From: a virus
IMG/VR virus record: IMGVR_UViG_3300025889_000337
Span: 1-38,268 of that record
DNA: 38,268 nucleotides
Direction: 5' to 3' (one strand)
The notes below the pieces were generated by a model. The model saw only the letters and a list, made by a program, of their open reading frames with translations. It was not told the origin of the DNA and did no database searches. Both the position numbers and the translations under genes were made by a program. Below, piece by piece: positions 18,832 to 27,487 of the stretch (its first letter is position 1; each line of letters starts with the position of its first letter).

Positions 18832-19015
18832 GTGGGGACTCAAGTTCGTAAAGAATCTTGGGAACTACGAGAGCATCCACATTGACTTCGGCGTTGAGGA
18901 TAGCGTTCGCTCAGGAGAGTCAGTGGATGAGGCGTCAGAGCGCGTATATACATTCGTTGAGAAGAAGTTGATCGACAAGGTGAGAGAGATCGAGGAAGAA
19001 CTCAATGGCAAGTAA
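18812..19015 (+). CDS. Small acidic protein, unknown
   Basis: ATG 18812 is preferred because AAGGAG lies at 18800-18805, six bases upstream; the longer frame from 18755 would start inside the previous gene without a ribosome site. The 67-residue product has a short beta strand pair followed by two charged helices (EKKLIDKVREIEEEL). It resembles small conserved phage proteins of unknown role. It overlaps the previous gene by 20 bases and the next by 11. Confidence 0.62.
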   Translation: MEPTRIKWGLKFVKNLGNYESIHIDFGVEDSVRSGESVDEASERVYTFVEKKLIDKVREIEEELNGK

Positions 19016-19337
19016 GTCATTCAAGGCAGAGTACGCCCTGATTGAGAAGTACAAGAAGTTATACTCAGAAAAGTATGGCTCCGTGCCAAACATAAACAAG
19101 TACAAGGAGAAGTGGGCCGCATCCTCACTCATAGAGGACTACGGTCAAGAGCACGTCTTTGACTGCCTTGAGTTCTACTTCAGAACAGCAAAGATTGAGC
19201 ATCCGATATCATGGTTTTTCTTCAATTTCGATCAATTGAGCGATAGTATGTTGTCACAGCGTCGTGATGAGCAATTGAGGGCAGAACGGCAGAAGCGTAC
19301 ACGCATTATTGCTAAGGAGTATTTGAATGGCATATAA
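19005..19337 (+). CDS. Putative helicase loader or replication accessory protein
   Basis: A 110-residue, highly charged and aromatic helical protein. The first ATG overlaps the previous stop, and its own stop overlaps the helicase ATG by 11 bases. Small helical proteins directly before a DnaB-like helicase are often loaders or primase partners; this is the only basis for the role. No Walker motif is present, so it is not a DnaC-type ATPase. Confidence 0.5.
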   Translation: MASKSFKAEYALIEKYKKLYSEKYGSVPNINKYKEKWAASSLIEDYGQEHVFDCLEFYFRTAKIEHPISWFFFNFDQLSDSMLSQRRDEQLRAERQKRTRIIAKEYLNGI

Positions 19338-20544
19338 GCAAGAGGTTGAGGTGATCTCAGCACTGTGCAAGAACAAGGACATCCATACCATGTTCGACAG
19401 TGGTGCGGATAATCTGATCAAGGACTGTGCAGACATATGGGGATTCATCAAGGACTACTACTCGCAGACCAAGCAGATCCCAGACGCTGATCTGGTAGCC
19501 ACAAGATTCAGGGACTTCGACCCAGTTGATGCGGGGCCAACGGCATATCACATCGAATCATTGCGCTCAGCCTATCTCGATGAATCGCTCAGGGGCGCGG
19601 TTCGCCGCGCGGCAACCCTATTGCAGAGCAACGAGTCGGGCGCGGCATTGAAGGAGTTGTCGTCAGAACTGTCATCGATATCAACGATAACATCAAGGGC
19701 GAGGGATATCGATGTCACAGACATTGACGATGCCATGTCGTACTTCGACAAGTTGCGCGAGTCCGCTGCCGATGGCTCCGTTGGAATCAAGACCAACATT
19801 GTTGCATTCGACGCCTGCCTGCCAATGGGAATATCAAAGGGTCAACTTGGGATCATCCTAGCGTATCCTGCCATTGGGAAGTCGTGGCTGTCACTCTTCT
19901 TCGCCGTTCAGGCGTGGAGGGTGGGCAAGGTTCCAATGATCATCAGTCTTGAGATGACTGAGCATGAGGTTAGGAATCGAATCTTCACTATTCTTGGAAA
20001 TGGAAAGTTCTCTCATAGGGCAATGAGCGCGGGGCGTCTGGATCAGGATGACTTCAGGCGCTGGGCAGACCAAGAGTTGAAGGGTCGTCAGCCGTTCAAG
20101 ATCATCTCAAATGAGATCGGCGCGGAGATGAGCCCTAATCTCATTCAGTCTAAGATCGAGCAGTACAAGCCAGACATCGTGTTCATCGACTATCTCCAAC
20201 TGATGTCTGACAATTCTAGCACCAGCAACAATGAGACTGTCAAGATCAAGAATCTATCAAGAGAACTCAAGATGCTTGCAATCACGCAGCAGATTCCGGT
20301 GGTGGCCATCGCGTCAGCCACCCCAGACGACGCATCCGACCTTGAGTCGGTTCCACAACTTGGGCAGGTCTCATGGTCACGACAGATAGCATATGATGCA
20401 GACTTTGTTGTTGCCCTTGGAAGAAAGCAGAACAGCGATGCCATAGAGGTCGTGTTCAGGAAGAATCGAAACGGATATCTGGGTGACTTCATCCTAGTGG
20501 CAGACTTCGACTCTGGACGCTTTCAAGAATATAACGATCTGTAA
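19327..20544 (+). CDS. DnaB-like replicative helicase
   Basis: The 405-residue product has a helical N-terminal part and a RecA-type ATPase core. Walker A is AYPAIGKS at residues 179-186; the first Gly of the usual GxxxxGKS is replaced by Ala. Walker B is FIDYLQLM, and a RKNRNG segment near the C-terminus fits the arginine finger and DNA-contact loop of DnaB/gp4-type helicases. It would unwind the fork ahead of the polymerase and stimulate the primase encoded two genes downstream. Shorter than bacterial DnaB (about 450-470 residues), with a reduced N-terminal domain. Confidence 0.9.
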   Translation: MAYKQEVEVISALCKNKDIHTMFDSGADNLIKDCADIWGFIKDYYSQTKQIPDADLVATRFRDFDPVDAGPTAYHIESLRSAYLDESLRGAVRRAATLLQSNESGAALKELSSELSSISTITSRARDIDVTDIDDAMSYFDKLRESAADGSVGIKTNIVAFDACLPMGISKGQLGIILAYPAIGKSWLSLFFAVQAWRVGKVPMIISLEMTEHEVRNRIFTILGNGKFSHRAMSAGRLDQDDFRRWADQELKGRQPFKIISNEIGAEMSPNLIQSKIEQYKPDIVFIDYLQLMSDNSSTSNNETVKIKNLSRELKMLAITQQIPVVAIASATPDDASDLESVPQLGQVSWSRQIAYDADFVVALGRKQNSDAIEVVFRKNRNGYLGDFILVADFDSGRFQEYNDL

Positions 20545-20550
20545 CTAGGG

Positions 20551-20556
20551 TACAAT
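20551..20556 (+). promoter_or_regulatory. Candidate -10 box for a leaderless transcript
   Basis: GGTACAATTG is identical to the -10 region at 16007-16016. No convincing -35 box is seen. The box ends 6 bases before GTG 20563, the spacing expected if that GTG is the first base of the mRNA. Confidence 0.4.
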
Positions 20557-20562
20557 TGTTGT

Positions 20563-20874
20563 GTGCATTTCGAATTTGTTGGTCACAAAAGAATAAAGAT
20601 GTTTCAAGTCGATGGTCAGATCGACAGTGACAACAACATTCCAAAAACAAGAATAAAGTATGAGTCCATGATGGTAGACATGATGAGGTCTAAGGGATAC
20701 GTCCCCCACCTTGACTTGGAGCCAGCGTTTAGTCTAAAATACAATGAGGAAAAGAAATATGAGTTTCTGCTATCTATGTACGGAGTATATGTTGGAAGGT
20801 CAAGGGCAAGATGTCATCATGGCGTAGTGGCAAACAGACTAATACCAGTAAGTTCTACACAGAAGGACAAATAG
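20563..20874 (+). CDS. Replication-region protein, unknown
   Basis: A 103-residue product from GTG 20563; ATG 20599 is an internal alternative. It contains a Met-rich helix around YESMMVDMMRSKGY and an aromatic C-terminal half. No family is recognised. It overlaps the primase gene by 64 bases, longer than the usual overlap here, so either the end of this gene or the start of the primase may be misplaced. Confidence 0.5.
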   Translation: MHFEFVGHKRIKMFQVDGQIDSDNNIPKTRIKYESMMVDMMRSKGYVPHLDLEPAFSLKYNEEKKYEFLLSMYGVYVGRSRARCHHGVVANRLIPVSSTQKDK

Positions 20875-21758
20875 CGAGCATACTCAAGAAGTGCTCTGTG
20901 TCTGTTGGTGGAGAGATTGACAGCCACTACTTGATATTCTGTCCATTTCACTACAATACCAACACCCCCGCGTGCGAGATAGACAAGCAAAGCGGCCTGT
21001 TCATCTGCTTCTCATGTGGAGAGAATGGTAATCTTGAAGATCTTGTCATGAGGACCACGAACAGAAACTACTTTGAAGCAACCCGTCTCATAAAGTCATC
21101 TGAGGATACGACTGATATATCAGATATAGTTAACACCACGCTTGACACACAACTGGAGATGGTCGAGTTTGACGAGTTCACCATAAAGCGTCTGCACAAC
21201 AACCTGATGTCCTCCGACAGGGCAATGAGATACTTTGAGTATCGTGGAATACGGGAGGCGGCGATGTCTGACATGATGCTTGGATATTCAGACAAGCAGG
21301 ACATGGTTACGGTGCCAGTTCATGATCCGTTTGGAATGTGTGTCGGATTTGTTGGTAGGTCAATAGAGGGCAAGGCGTTCAAAAACTCAGTGAACTTACC
21401 GAAGAAGCACATACTGTTCAACCTTCACAGGGTCAAGTTCTCAAACCTAACAGTGGTTGAGTCATCGTTCGATGCCATTAGACTTTGGCAGTGTGGAATT
21501 CCCGCAGTGGCAACACTTGGAGCGATCCCAAGCAAGGCACAGACTGAACTGCTGAACAGGTATGCCACAAAAATTCTGTTGTGCCCAGATCGAGATGAGG
21601 CTGGCAAAAAGATGGTTGAAAGAGTCTCATCAAACTGCACAAAGTCAGACATCTCCATTGTTGAGATAGGAGACGTAAAGGATGTGGGGGATCTGTCCGA
21701 CGAACAGATCAAAGATATATGGAAGAATTCCTTGAATAGCAACATTGTTGCGATATAA
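20811..21758 (+). CDS. DnaG-like DNA primase
   Basis: The 315-residue product has an N-terminal CHC2-type zinc finger (C44-P-F-H47 ... C66-F-S-C69) that recognises the priming site. The TOPRIM fold follows, with the conserved Glu in VVESSFDAIRL and the DxD motif in LLCPDRDEAGKKM. It makes RNA primers for the polymerase III alpha subunit encoded nearby. Smaller than bacterial DnaG (about 580-640 residues), lacking the C-terminal helicase-binding domain, as is usual in phages. Confidence 0.9.
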   Translation: MSSWRSGKQTNTSKFYTEGQIASILKKCSVSVGGEIDSHYLIFCPFHYNTNTPACEIDKQSGLFICFSCGENGNLEDLVMRTTNRNYFEATRLIKSSEDTTDISDIVNTTLDTQLEMVEFDEFTIKRLHNNLMSSDRAMRYFEYRGIREAAMSDMMLGYSDKQDMVTVPVHDPFGMCVGFVGRSIEGKAFKNSVNLPKKHILFNLHRVKFSNLTVVESSFDAIRLWQCGIPAVATLGAIPSKAQTELLNRYATKILLCPDRDEAGKKMVERVSSNCTKSDISIVEIGDVKDVGDLSDEQIKDIWKNSLNSNIVAI

Positions 21759-21759
21759 T
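21732..21759 (+). promoter_or_regulatory. Promoter before the SSB gene
   Basis: TTGAAT (21732-21737) and TATAAT (21754-21759) are separated by 16 bases, inside the last codons of the primase gene. The predicted mRNA would start near 21766, immediately before a GGCCC/GGGCC hairpin at 21769-21785. Confidence 0.62.
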
Positions 21760-21768
21760 TGATTCATA

Positions 21769-21785
21769 GGCCCACCTACAGGGCC
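21769..21785 (+). promoter_or_regulatory. 5' leader hairpin of the SSB mRNA
   Basis: GGCCC, a 7-base loop and GGGCC form a 5-bp GC stem at the predicted 5' end of the SSB transcript, 8 bases before the AGGAGG ribosome site. A stem at an mRNA 5' end usually protects against decay. Confidence 0.45.
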
Positions 21786-21805
21786 AAATACTAGGAGGAA
21801 ATATA

Positions 21806-22459
21806 ATGTCAGTTATCACAGGTCTAGCAGGAATTAGAAAGAAGATGGAGTCACCGAAGGTTGAGGACGGCCCACGCGCTCGCTGGCTCAAGGTCGAGGA
21901 TGGCCAGAGCGTGAAGTTGAGATTCGTCAACGAGATCGACCCAGACTCACCAAGTTATGACAAGGATCGCGGCTTGGCAATTGTGGTCGCAGAGCACACA
22001 AACCCCAAAGACTATCGCCGCAAGGCAGTTTGTACCCTAGAGGATGAGGGCCGCTGCTTCGGCTGCGAGATGCATCGTCGTGACCCAAAGGCTGGGTGGA
22101 AGGCAAGATTGCGCTTCTACATCAATGCTCTGGTGGACGACGGGAGCGACAAGTATGTGGCGGTCTGGTCACAGGGCGTTAGCAGCAAGTCTCCGACTAC
22201 CACAATGCTTATCGAATATGCTGGTGACACTCAGTCGATCACCAATTTGCAGTGGCGTCTCAAGCGCTCTGGCACAGGCACTCAGACAAGTTATGCGCTG
22301 ATCCCCTTGGCCACAGACGCAGACCCATTCGACTGGTCAGAGATTGAGCCATATGACTTGGAGAAGGTTGCCATTCGCAATATCTCATACCCAGAGCAGG
22401 AGTCGTTCTACATGGGCGTGGATGTTGACACCTCAACATCTTCGGCAGTTGACTGGTAA
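21806..22459 (+). CDS. Putative single-stranded DNA-binding protein
   Basis: A 217-residue product with a near-perfect AGGAGG site 7 bases upstream and its own promoter and leader, suggesting high expression. A CTLEDEGRCFGCEMH segment gives Cys and His residues for a small zinc site, followed by RLRFYINALV, a beta-barrel-like stretch as in T4 gp32-type binding folds. The C-terminus is acidic and ends in Asp-Trp, as is common for SSB tails that contact partner proteins. Location between primase and polymerase fits. The family assignment is by layout rather than a decisive motif. Confidence 0.66.
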   Translation: MSVITGLAGIRKKMESPKVEDGPRARWLKVEDGQSVKLRFVNEIDPDSPSYDKDRGLAIVVAEHTNPKDYRRKAVCTLEDEGRCFGCEMHRRDPKAGWKARLRFYINALVDDGSDKYVAVWSQGVSSKSPTTTMLIEYAGDTQSITNLQWRLKRSGTGTQTSYALIPLATDADPFDWSEIEPYDLEKVAIRNISYPEQESFYMGVDVDTSTSSAVDW

Positions 22460-22462
22460 GTA

Positions 22463-22492
22463 TTGACCTTGTGGTGGGCGGTAGGATATACT
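22463..22492 (+). promoter_or_regulatory. Promoter before the DNA polymerase gene
   Basis: TTGACC (22463-22468) and TATACT (22487-22492) are separated by 18 bases. The -10 box lies in the loop and last stem bases of the hairpin at 22474-22504, so the same DNA carries a promoter and a stem-loop. Confidence 0.6.
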
Positions 22493-22512
22493 CTTACCGC
22501 CCACTACTTTTT
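22474..22512 (+). terminator. Rho-independent-type hairpin between SSB and polymerase
   Basis: GTGGGCGGTAGGA (22474-22486) pairs with TCTTACCGCCCAC (22492-22504): 13 base pairs with one G-U, a 5-base loop, followed by TACTTTTT. The layout fits termination or attenuation of the SSB transcript ahead of the polymerase gene. Confidence 0.72.
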
Positions 22513-22520
22513 GGAGAAGA

Positions 22521-25500
22521 ATGTTTCACAATCATCACTCACACTCGTACTACTCGCTGCTTGACGGCTTCTCGTCCCCTCTGGAACTGATGAAGCGCGC
22601 AGCAGAACTTGACATGGGTGCCATGTCTATAACTGACCACGGCAGCCTCAGTTCGCACAGGGAACTGCTGAAGGCCGGAACAGAGACTGGCGTCAAGCCA
22701 ATTCTTGGCCTTGAGGCATACTTCACCCCAGATCGCATGGACAAGAGGTCCAAGAAGGACAGAACTCCAGATGATCAGATCTACAACCACCTGATCATCC
22801 TGTCAAAGAATGACAGGGGCTTGAGAAATCTCAGCAGACTGTCAGAACTCGCTTGGCAGGAAGGCTTCTTTATGAAGCCAAGAATGGACTTCGATCTTCT
22901 TGAGAACCACAATGATGGCCTTGTTGTGCTGTCTGGTTGCATGAACAGCATAATCGCAAAGGCAATTGAGAATGGCAACATGGGCATTGCGAAGCAGCAC
23001 TCATTGTGGTTCAAGGAGGTGTTCGGTGACGACTTCTACATGGAGTTGCAGCCACACAACCCTGCCAGCCTCAACCTAGCGTTGCTGGAACTTGCAGACT
23101 CCTTGGGCATAAAGTCAACAGTCACTCTGGACTGTCACTTTGCCTCACCGAATGATCGGGTGGCAGAAGAGATCATGCTTATCCTTGGTACTCATCCAAA
23201 GATTCAGAAGGATTCCACGTTTGAGGCCAGTAAGAAGATGAATGACATCATTGAGAGACTTGACTATCTCTATGGTGAGCGGCAGATGTCATTCAAGGAT
23301 CTTGACATCTGGCTCATGGGGTACGAGGATGTCAGGACACGGCTGGAGTCACAGGGCATCTATCGTGACGACCTGTATGAGAACAGTGTTGAGATATCTG
23401 AGAAGATCGAGGGCTATGACCAGAAGGACGGGCTTGACCTACTGCCTGTCAATCACGATAACCCCAATGATGAACTTGAGAGAAAGGCCGTAGACGGTCT
23501 TGTGTCTCGCAAACTGTACGACAAGCCAGAGTATCGTGAGAGACTTTTTGAGGAACTTGACATCATCAAGTCAAAGAACTTCTCGCCATACTTCTTGGTA
23601 GTGGAGAATATCATCAACTGGGCCAAGAGTGAGAACATTTTGGTTGGACCGGGAAGAGGCTCTGCTGCTGGATCACTGGTCTGCTACGCGCTTGGCATCA
23701 CAGAGGTTGACCCTCTAGAGCATGGTCTACTGTTCTTCAGGTTCATCAATCCTGAGAGAAATGACTTCCCAGATATTGACACAGATTTTGAAGATCGTCG
23801 TCGCGGTGAGGTAAAGCAGCACCTGATTGACGAATACACCAATGTCGCATCCATTGCCACGTTCCTGACATTCAAGGACAAGGGTGTTGTTCGTGACGTT
23901 GCAAGGGCATTCAACGTTCCACTGTCAGACGTTAACAAGGCTTTGAAGAATGTTGAGACTTGGGATGAGTTCATAGGCTCTGAGAACACCAGAGAATTTC
24001 GCATCAAGTATCCAGAGGTCATGGAATATGCAGACAAACTCCGTGGCCGTGTGCGTGGAACAGGTGTTCATGCTGCTGGTATCGTGACATCGAACAGGAG
24101 TCTCAGCGAGATTGCCCCAATTGAGACACGCAAGGACACACAGGGTGATGGCAGAATCCCTGTTGTGGCGGTTGACATGGAGCAGGCGGCAGAGATTGGA
24201 CTAATCAAGATCGACGCCCTTGGTCTGAAGACCCTGACTGTCATCAAGGACACGCTTGACATGATTGAGTCACGGCATGGCAAGCGAATTGATCTTCGAT
24301 CAATAACAACAGATGACAAGGAAGTGTTTGCAGAACTTTCTGCTGGCTACACAAAGGGTGTGTTTCAGGCAGAGGCTGCCCCATACACCAATCTGATAGT
24401 CAAGATGGGCATCGCCAACTTTGATGAACTGGTTGCCTCTAACGCATTGGTTCGTCCCGGTGCCATGAACACCATCGGCGTGGACTATATCAAGCGCAAG
24501 AAGGGGCGGCAAGCAGTTAAGTATGCTCACCCGATGCTTGAGGAGTTTACTAAGGACACATATGGCTGTATCCTATATCAGGAGCAGGTCATGCAGACAT
24601 GTGTCGCCCTTGGCGGAATGACGATGGCTGAAGCCGACAAGGTTAGGAAGATCATTGGAAAGAAGAAGGATGCAAAAGAATTCGATCAATTCAAAGATAA
24701 GTTTGTTCAAAATGCTTCGCGCCACGTCAACCCCGAACTCGCTGCAAAACTCTGGCACGATTTCGAAGCGCACGCTGGGTATTCGTTCAATAAGTCTCAT
24801 GCTGTTGCGTATTCTCTTGTCAGTTATTGGACGGCTTGGCTCAAGAAGTACTACGCGCTAGAGTTCATGTACTCACTACTCAAGAACGAGTCTGATAAGG
24901 ACACTCGCACAGAGTATCTGATTGAGGCCAAGAGAATGGGAATCAGGATTCTTCTGCCACACATCAATGAGTCCGACGTTGACTTTACACTGACTGGAAA
25001 CTCTATCAGATTCGGTCTTGGAAATGTGAAGTACGTGTCTGAGAATATCGCAAACAAGATAATCGACAACAGGCCGTTCTCTTCGTACAGGGAGTTCGTT
25101 GATCTGGCATCTGCAAAGGGATCTGGAATCAACAGCCGCGCAGTAGCAGTTCTCAATAGGATTGGCGCAGCAGCCTTCGATGACAACCCAAGAAATGGCG
25201 AGGAGAAGAACTACCTGTATGAATATCTAAACGTCCCAGAGTTCACCACAGACCTTCCTAGATATCTTGACGCATACATCAAGCCACTGGAGGAGTACGA
25301 TGAGCGTGGAGCATTCATAATCCTTGCCATGGTGAAGTCAATCAAGCGCGGTCAGGGCTGGTCAAGGATCGAGGTTGTTGACAAAACTGGTACTGCCGGA
25401 ATATTCCATGACGAGGACACCACCATTGAGTCTGGAAAGATGTACTTGCTTTTGGTCAGCAACAACAGGATTGCAGAGTTTATCCTTCCAGAAGAACTCA

Positions 25501-25796
25501 AGAAGACTGACACTGGATTCTCTCGCTATATTATGTCAACAAACTTGCCATTGGTGAGCGATGAGTACTTTGTTGTGTCGTTCTCAAGCAGGAAGACGAA
25601 GAAGGGCGACAAGATGGCAAATATAGTACTTGCTGAAGAGGATAAAACCTTGATTTCTGTTGTCGCTTTTCCTAAAATATATACACAGGCCCGCATGTCC
25701 TTGAAGGAGGGCACAGCGGCTAAAATCGTTATGAACGAACTTGAAGACGGAACACTATCTATTAGGAGCGTGGAATGGAAGAAAACCCAACACTAG
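22521..25796 (+). CDS. dnaE: DNA polymerase III alpha subunit
   Basis: The 1091-residue product starts at ATG 22521 after GGAG. The N-terminal PHP domain is present (HNHHSHSYYSLLDG, then SITDHGS). The polymerase active-site aspartates are at D418 and D420 in PDIDTD, with the third at D565 in IKIDALGL; all three are intact. Finger and thumb regions follow, and the C-terminal region has an OB-like pattern. A C-family polymerase in place of the commoner phage A- or B-family type is notable. It is a replicase working with the helicase, primase and SSB encoded upstream. The end overlaps the MazG-like gene by 22 bases. Confidence 0.95.
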   Translation: MFHNHHSHSYYSLLDGFSSPLELMKRAAELDMGAMSITDHGSLSSHRELLKAGTETGVKPILGLEAYFTPDRMDKRSKKDRTPDDQIYNHLIILSKNDRGLRNLSRLSELAWQEGFFMKPRMDFDLLENHNDGLVVLSGCMNSIIAKAIENGNMGIAKQHSLWFKEVFGDDFYMELQPHNPASLNLALLELADSLGIKSTVTLDCHFASPNDRVAEEIMLILGTHPKIQKDSTFEASKKMNDIIERLDYLYGERQMSFKDLDIWLMGYEDVRTRLESQGIYRDDLYENSVEISEKIEGYDQKDGLDLLPVNHDNPNDELERKAVDGLVSRKLYDKPEYRERLFEELDIIKSKNFSPYFLVVENIINWAKSENILVGPGRGSAAGSLVCYALGITEVDPLEHGLLFFRFINPERNDFPDIDTDFEDRRRGEVKQHLIDEYTNVASIATFLTFKDKGVVRDVARAFNVPLSDVNKALKNVETWDEFIGSENTREFRIKYPEVMEYADKLRGRVRGTGVHAAGIVTSNRSLSEIAPIETRKDTQGDGRIPVVAVDMEQAAEIGLIKIDALGLKTLTVIKDTLDMIESRHGKRIDLRSITTDDKEVFAELSAGYTKGVFQAEAAPYTNLIVKMGIANFDELVASNALVRPGAMNTIGVDYIKRKKGRQAVKYAHPMLEEFTKDTYGCILYQEQVMQTCVALGGMTMAEADKVRKIIGKKKDAKEFDQFKDKFVQNASRHVNPELAAKLWHDFEAHAGYSFNKSHAVAYSLVSYWTAWLKKYYALEFMYSLLKNESDKDTRTEYLIEAKRMGIRILLPHINESDVDFTLTGNSIRFGLGNVKYVSENIANKIIDNRPFSSYREFVDLASAKGSGINSRAVAVLNRIGAAAFDDNPRNGEEKNYLYEYLNVPEFTTDLPRYLDAYIKPLEEYDERGAFIILAMVKSIKRGQGWSRIEVVDKTGTAGIFHDEDTTIESGKMYLLLVSNNRIAEFILPEELKKTDTGFSRYIMSTNLPLVSDEYFVVSFSSRKTKKGDKMANIVLAEEDKTLISVVAFPKIYTQARMSLKEGTAAKIVMNELEDGTLSIRSVEWKKTQH

Positions 25797-26125
25797 ACGA
25801 ACTTGCCAAAGATATACATGAAATGGCGATGGCCAAGGGCTTTTGGCAGCCAATGACAAGAATGAACAATGAGGATAGTTTTGTCTTCTACTGCAAGCAA
25901 TTGGCAATGATACACTCTGAGGCAACAGAGGTTCTTGAGGCATTGAGGAAGAACAAGGGTGGTGATGTCGTGACAGAGGAACTAGCAGATATCATCATCA
26001 GGGTGCTCGATCTATATCAGGGTCTTCTCGCAAATGGTGAGGCAACAGGATCACTGCACGACAGTCTTATTATAAAGATGGAGACCAACGCATTGCGGCC
26101 AGAACTGCACGGCGTGCGTGGGTGA
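25775..26125 (+). CDS. MazG-like nucleotide pyrophosphohydrolase
   Basis: A 116-residue helical protein from ATG 25775. Glu49, Glu52 and Glu55 in SEATEVLEAL and Glu69 with Asp72 in EELADIIIRVLDL form the ExxE...ExxD metal site of the MazG/all-alpha NTP pyrophosphatase family, which hydrolyses (d)NTPs to monophosphates and pyrophosphate. In phages it may clean the nucleotide pool or lower alarmone levels to keep host metabolism active. Single-domain length, as in other phage members. Confidence 0.82.
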   Translation: MEENPTLDELAKDIHEMAMAKGFWQPMTRMNNEDSFVFYCKQLAMIHSEATEVLEALRKNKGGDVVTEELADIIIRVLDLYQGLLANGEATGSLHDSLIIKMETNALRPELHGVRG

Positions 26126-26131
26126 TATACT

Positions 26132-26422
26132 ATGTCATTAAGCGGATACTTCCTCTATGGAACAGAGGATGAGATGCTTATGGTCATCAGAGGCGATGAT
26201 GCAGATGTCATGTTTGGCATCATCTCAAGACTGAAGAAGTCGCGTGACAACTCGATACGAGAACTAGCAGAGACACTGGAGAATCATTTTTATGACACAG
26301 ATAGCAATGGAAGAGGTTCTGGCAAAACTGGACCCACGAATAAGAAAACTAGTGGGGTCAGCGTCGGACGTAGAGATAAAGAAGCAGAGGACACCAAGCC
26401 TGTCACTAAACGTCGCCCTTAA
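26132..26422 (+). CDS. Small protein overlapping the recA-like gene, unknown
   Basis: A 96-residue ORF from ATG 26132. The first 53 residues have a normal mixed composition; the last 43, read over the start of the RecA-like gene in another frame, are disordered, basic and Gly/Lys/Arg-rich. The overlap of 131 bases is the longest in the window. No ribosome site is convincing, and a TATACT directly before ATG 26132 is of unclear meaning. Function unknown. Confidence 0.5.
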   Translation: MSLSGYFLYGTEDEMLMVIRGDDADVMFGIISRLKKSRDNSIRELAETLENHFYDTDSNGRGSGKTGPTNKKTSGVSVGRRDKEAEDTKPVTKRRP

Positions 26423-27299
26423 GGGAGGACTTGCCTACGGTAGGCAGGTTCTGATATGGGGCAACAAGAGTGCTGGCAAGTCATCCTTCTGCCTTCAGAT
26501 CATAGCGGAGGCACAGAAGGAAGGAAAACTGTGCGCTTGGATAGACTCTGAGCAGTCATATTCGCCAGAATGGGCAGAGGCTCTGGGCGTTGACTCTGAG
26601 AAGTTGCTCTATTCGCCAGCCAAGACAATCAATGACATGGTTGACATTGGAACACAGTTGATCCACTCTGGTGTTGACATCCTAGTAGTTGACTCAATAT
26701 CAGCGCTGCTGCCTGCGATCTACTTTGAGAAGGATGGCGATGAGTTGAAGCAGTTGCAGGACACCAAGCAGATCGGTGCAGAGGCTAAGGATATGACTCA
26801 TGCCGTCAAGATGCTCAACTACGTCAATGACAAGACCCTCCTGATCCTGATCTCGCAGCAGAGAAATCAGTTTGGCTCTATGCATGCATCACACATTCCT
26901 ACTGGTGGTATGGCTGTCAAGTTCTTCTCTAGCACCATAATCAAACTCTGGTCAAGCGAGGCAGAGGCTTCATCAATCAAGGGCAGGATATCTGTTGGCG
27001 ACAAGTTGATCGATCAGAAGATCGGTCGCCCCGTTAACTGGACAATTGACTATAACAAGACTGGACCACAGTTCATCACTGGCTCATATGACTTCTATTT
27101 CCAAGGAGACCATGTTGGAGTCGATACTGTAGCAGACCTAGTTGACTCCGCTGAGATGATGGGCGTCATCGAGCGCGGCGGGGCTTGGTATACTGTGTAT
27201 GACAAGAGAATACAGGGCCGCGCCAATGTTGTAGAGGCTGTTCGACAGGATGAGGAACTGTTCAATAAGTTGTCAGAAGAGGTGTATTCAAAGATATGA
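26292..27299 (+). CDS. RecA-like recombinase
   Basis: A 335-residue product. Walker A is GNKSAGKS at residues 57-64, Walker B ends at D134 in ILVVDSISAL, and the QQRNQFG segment matches the loop of RecA that contacts DNA. The start ATG 26292 follows GGAG at 26278-26281; ATG 26307 is a close alternative. It promotes strand exchange for recombination-dependent replication and repair. Slightly shorter than bacterial RecA at the C-terminus. Its stop overlaps the next ATG as ATGA. Confidence 0.92.
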   Translation: MTQIAMEEVLAKLDPRIRKLVGSASDVEIKKQRTPSLSLNVALKGGLAYGRQVLIWGNKSAGKSSFCLQIIAEAQKEGKLCAWIDSEQSYSPEWAEALGVDSEKLLYSPAKTINDMVDIGTQLIHSGVDILVVDSISALLPAIYFEKDGDELKQLQDTKQIGAEAKDMTHAVKMLNYVNDKTLLILISQQRNQFGSMHASHIPTGGMAVKFFSSTIIKLWSSEAEASSIKGRISVGDKLIDQKIGRPVNWTIDYNKTGPQFITGSYDFYFQGDHVGVDTVADLVDSAEMMGVIERGGAWYTVYDKRIQGRANVVEAVRQDEELFNKLSEEVYSKI

Positions 27300-27487
27300 T
27301 AGATCCAAAGGACTTTTTGTCTAGTGACACTGCTACTGTCACAGATGACATAATTGAGATTGATGGAACCTTCTCATGCCCAGAAAGGGGCTGCTACGAA
27401 AGGGCTCGTCATGGACTTCTAAACCCAAACACAAGAGTGGTTACATGGATTTGCTCAAACGGTCATCATGGCAAGGCAACAATTTGA
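27296..27487 (+). CDS. Small zinc-ribbon protein
   Basis: A 63-residue product starting in an ATGA overlap with the recA-like gene. Cys28 and Cys33 (CPERGC) and Cys53 with His57/His58 (CSNGHH) form a probable single zinc site. The first 25 residues are acidic. Possibly an adaptor for the recombination proteins on either side; function unknown. Confidence 0.6.
   Translation: MIDPKDFLSSDTATVTDDIIEIDGTFSCPERGCYERARHGLLNPNTRVVTWICSNGHHGKATI

Noticed and set aside
27376-27483. Start of the small nuclease at ATG 27376
   Set aside because: It would overlap the zinc-ribbon gene over its whole second half; TTG 27484 has the usual 4-base overlap.
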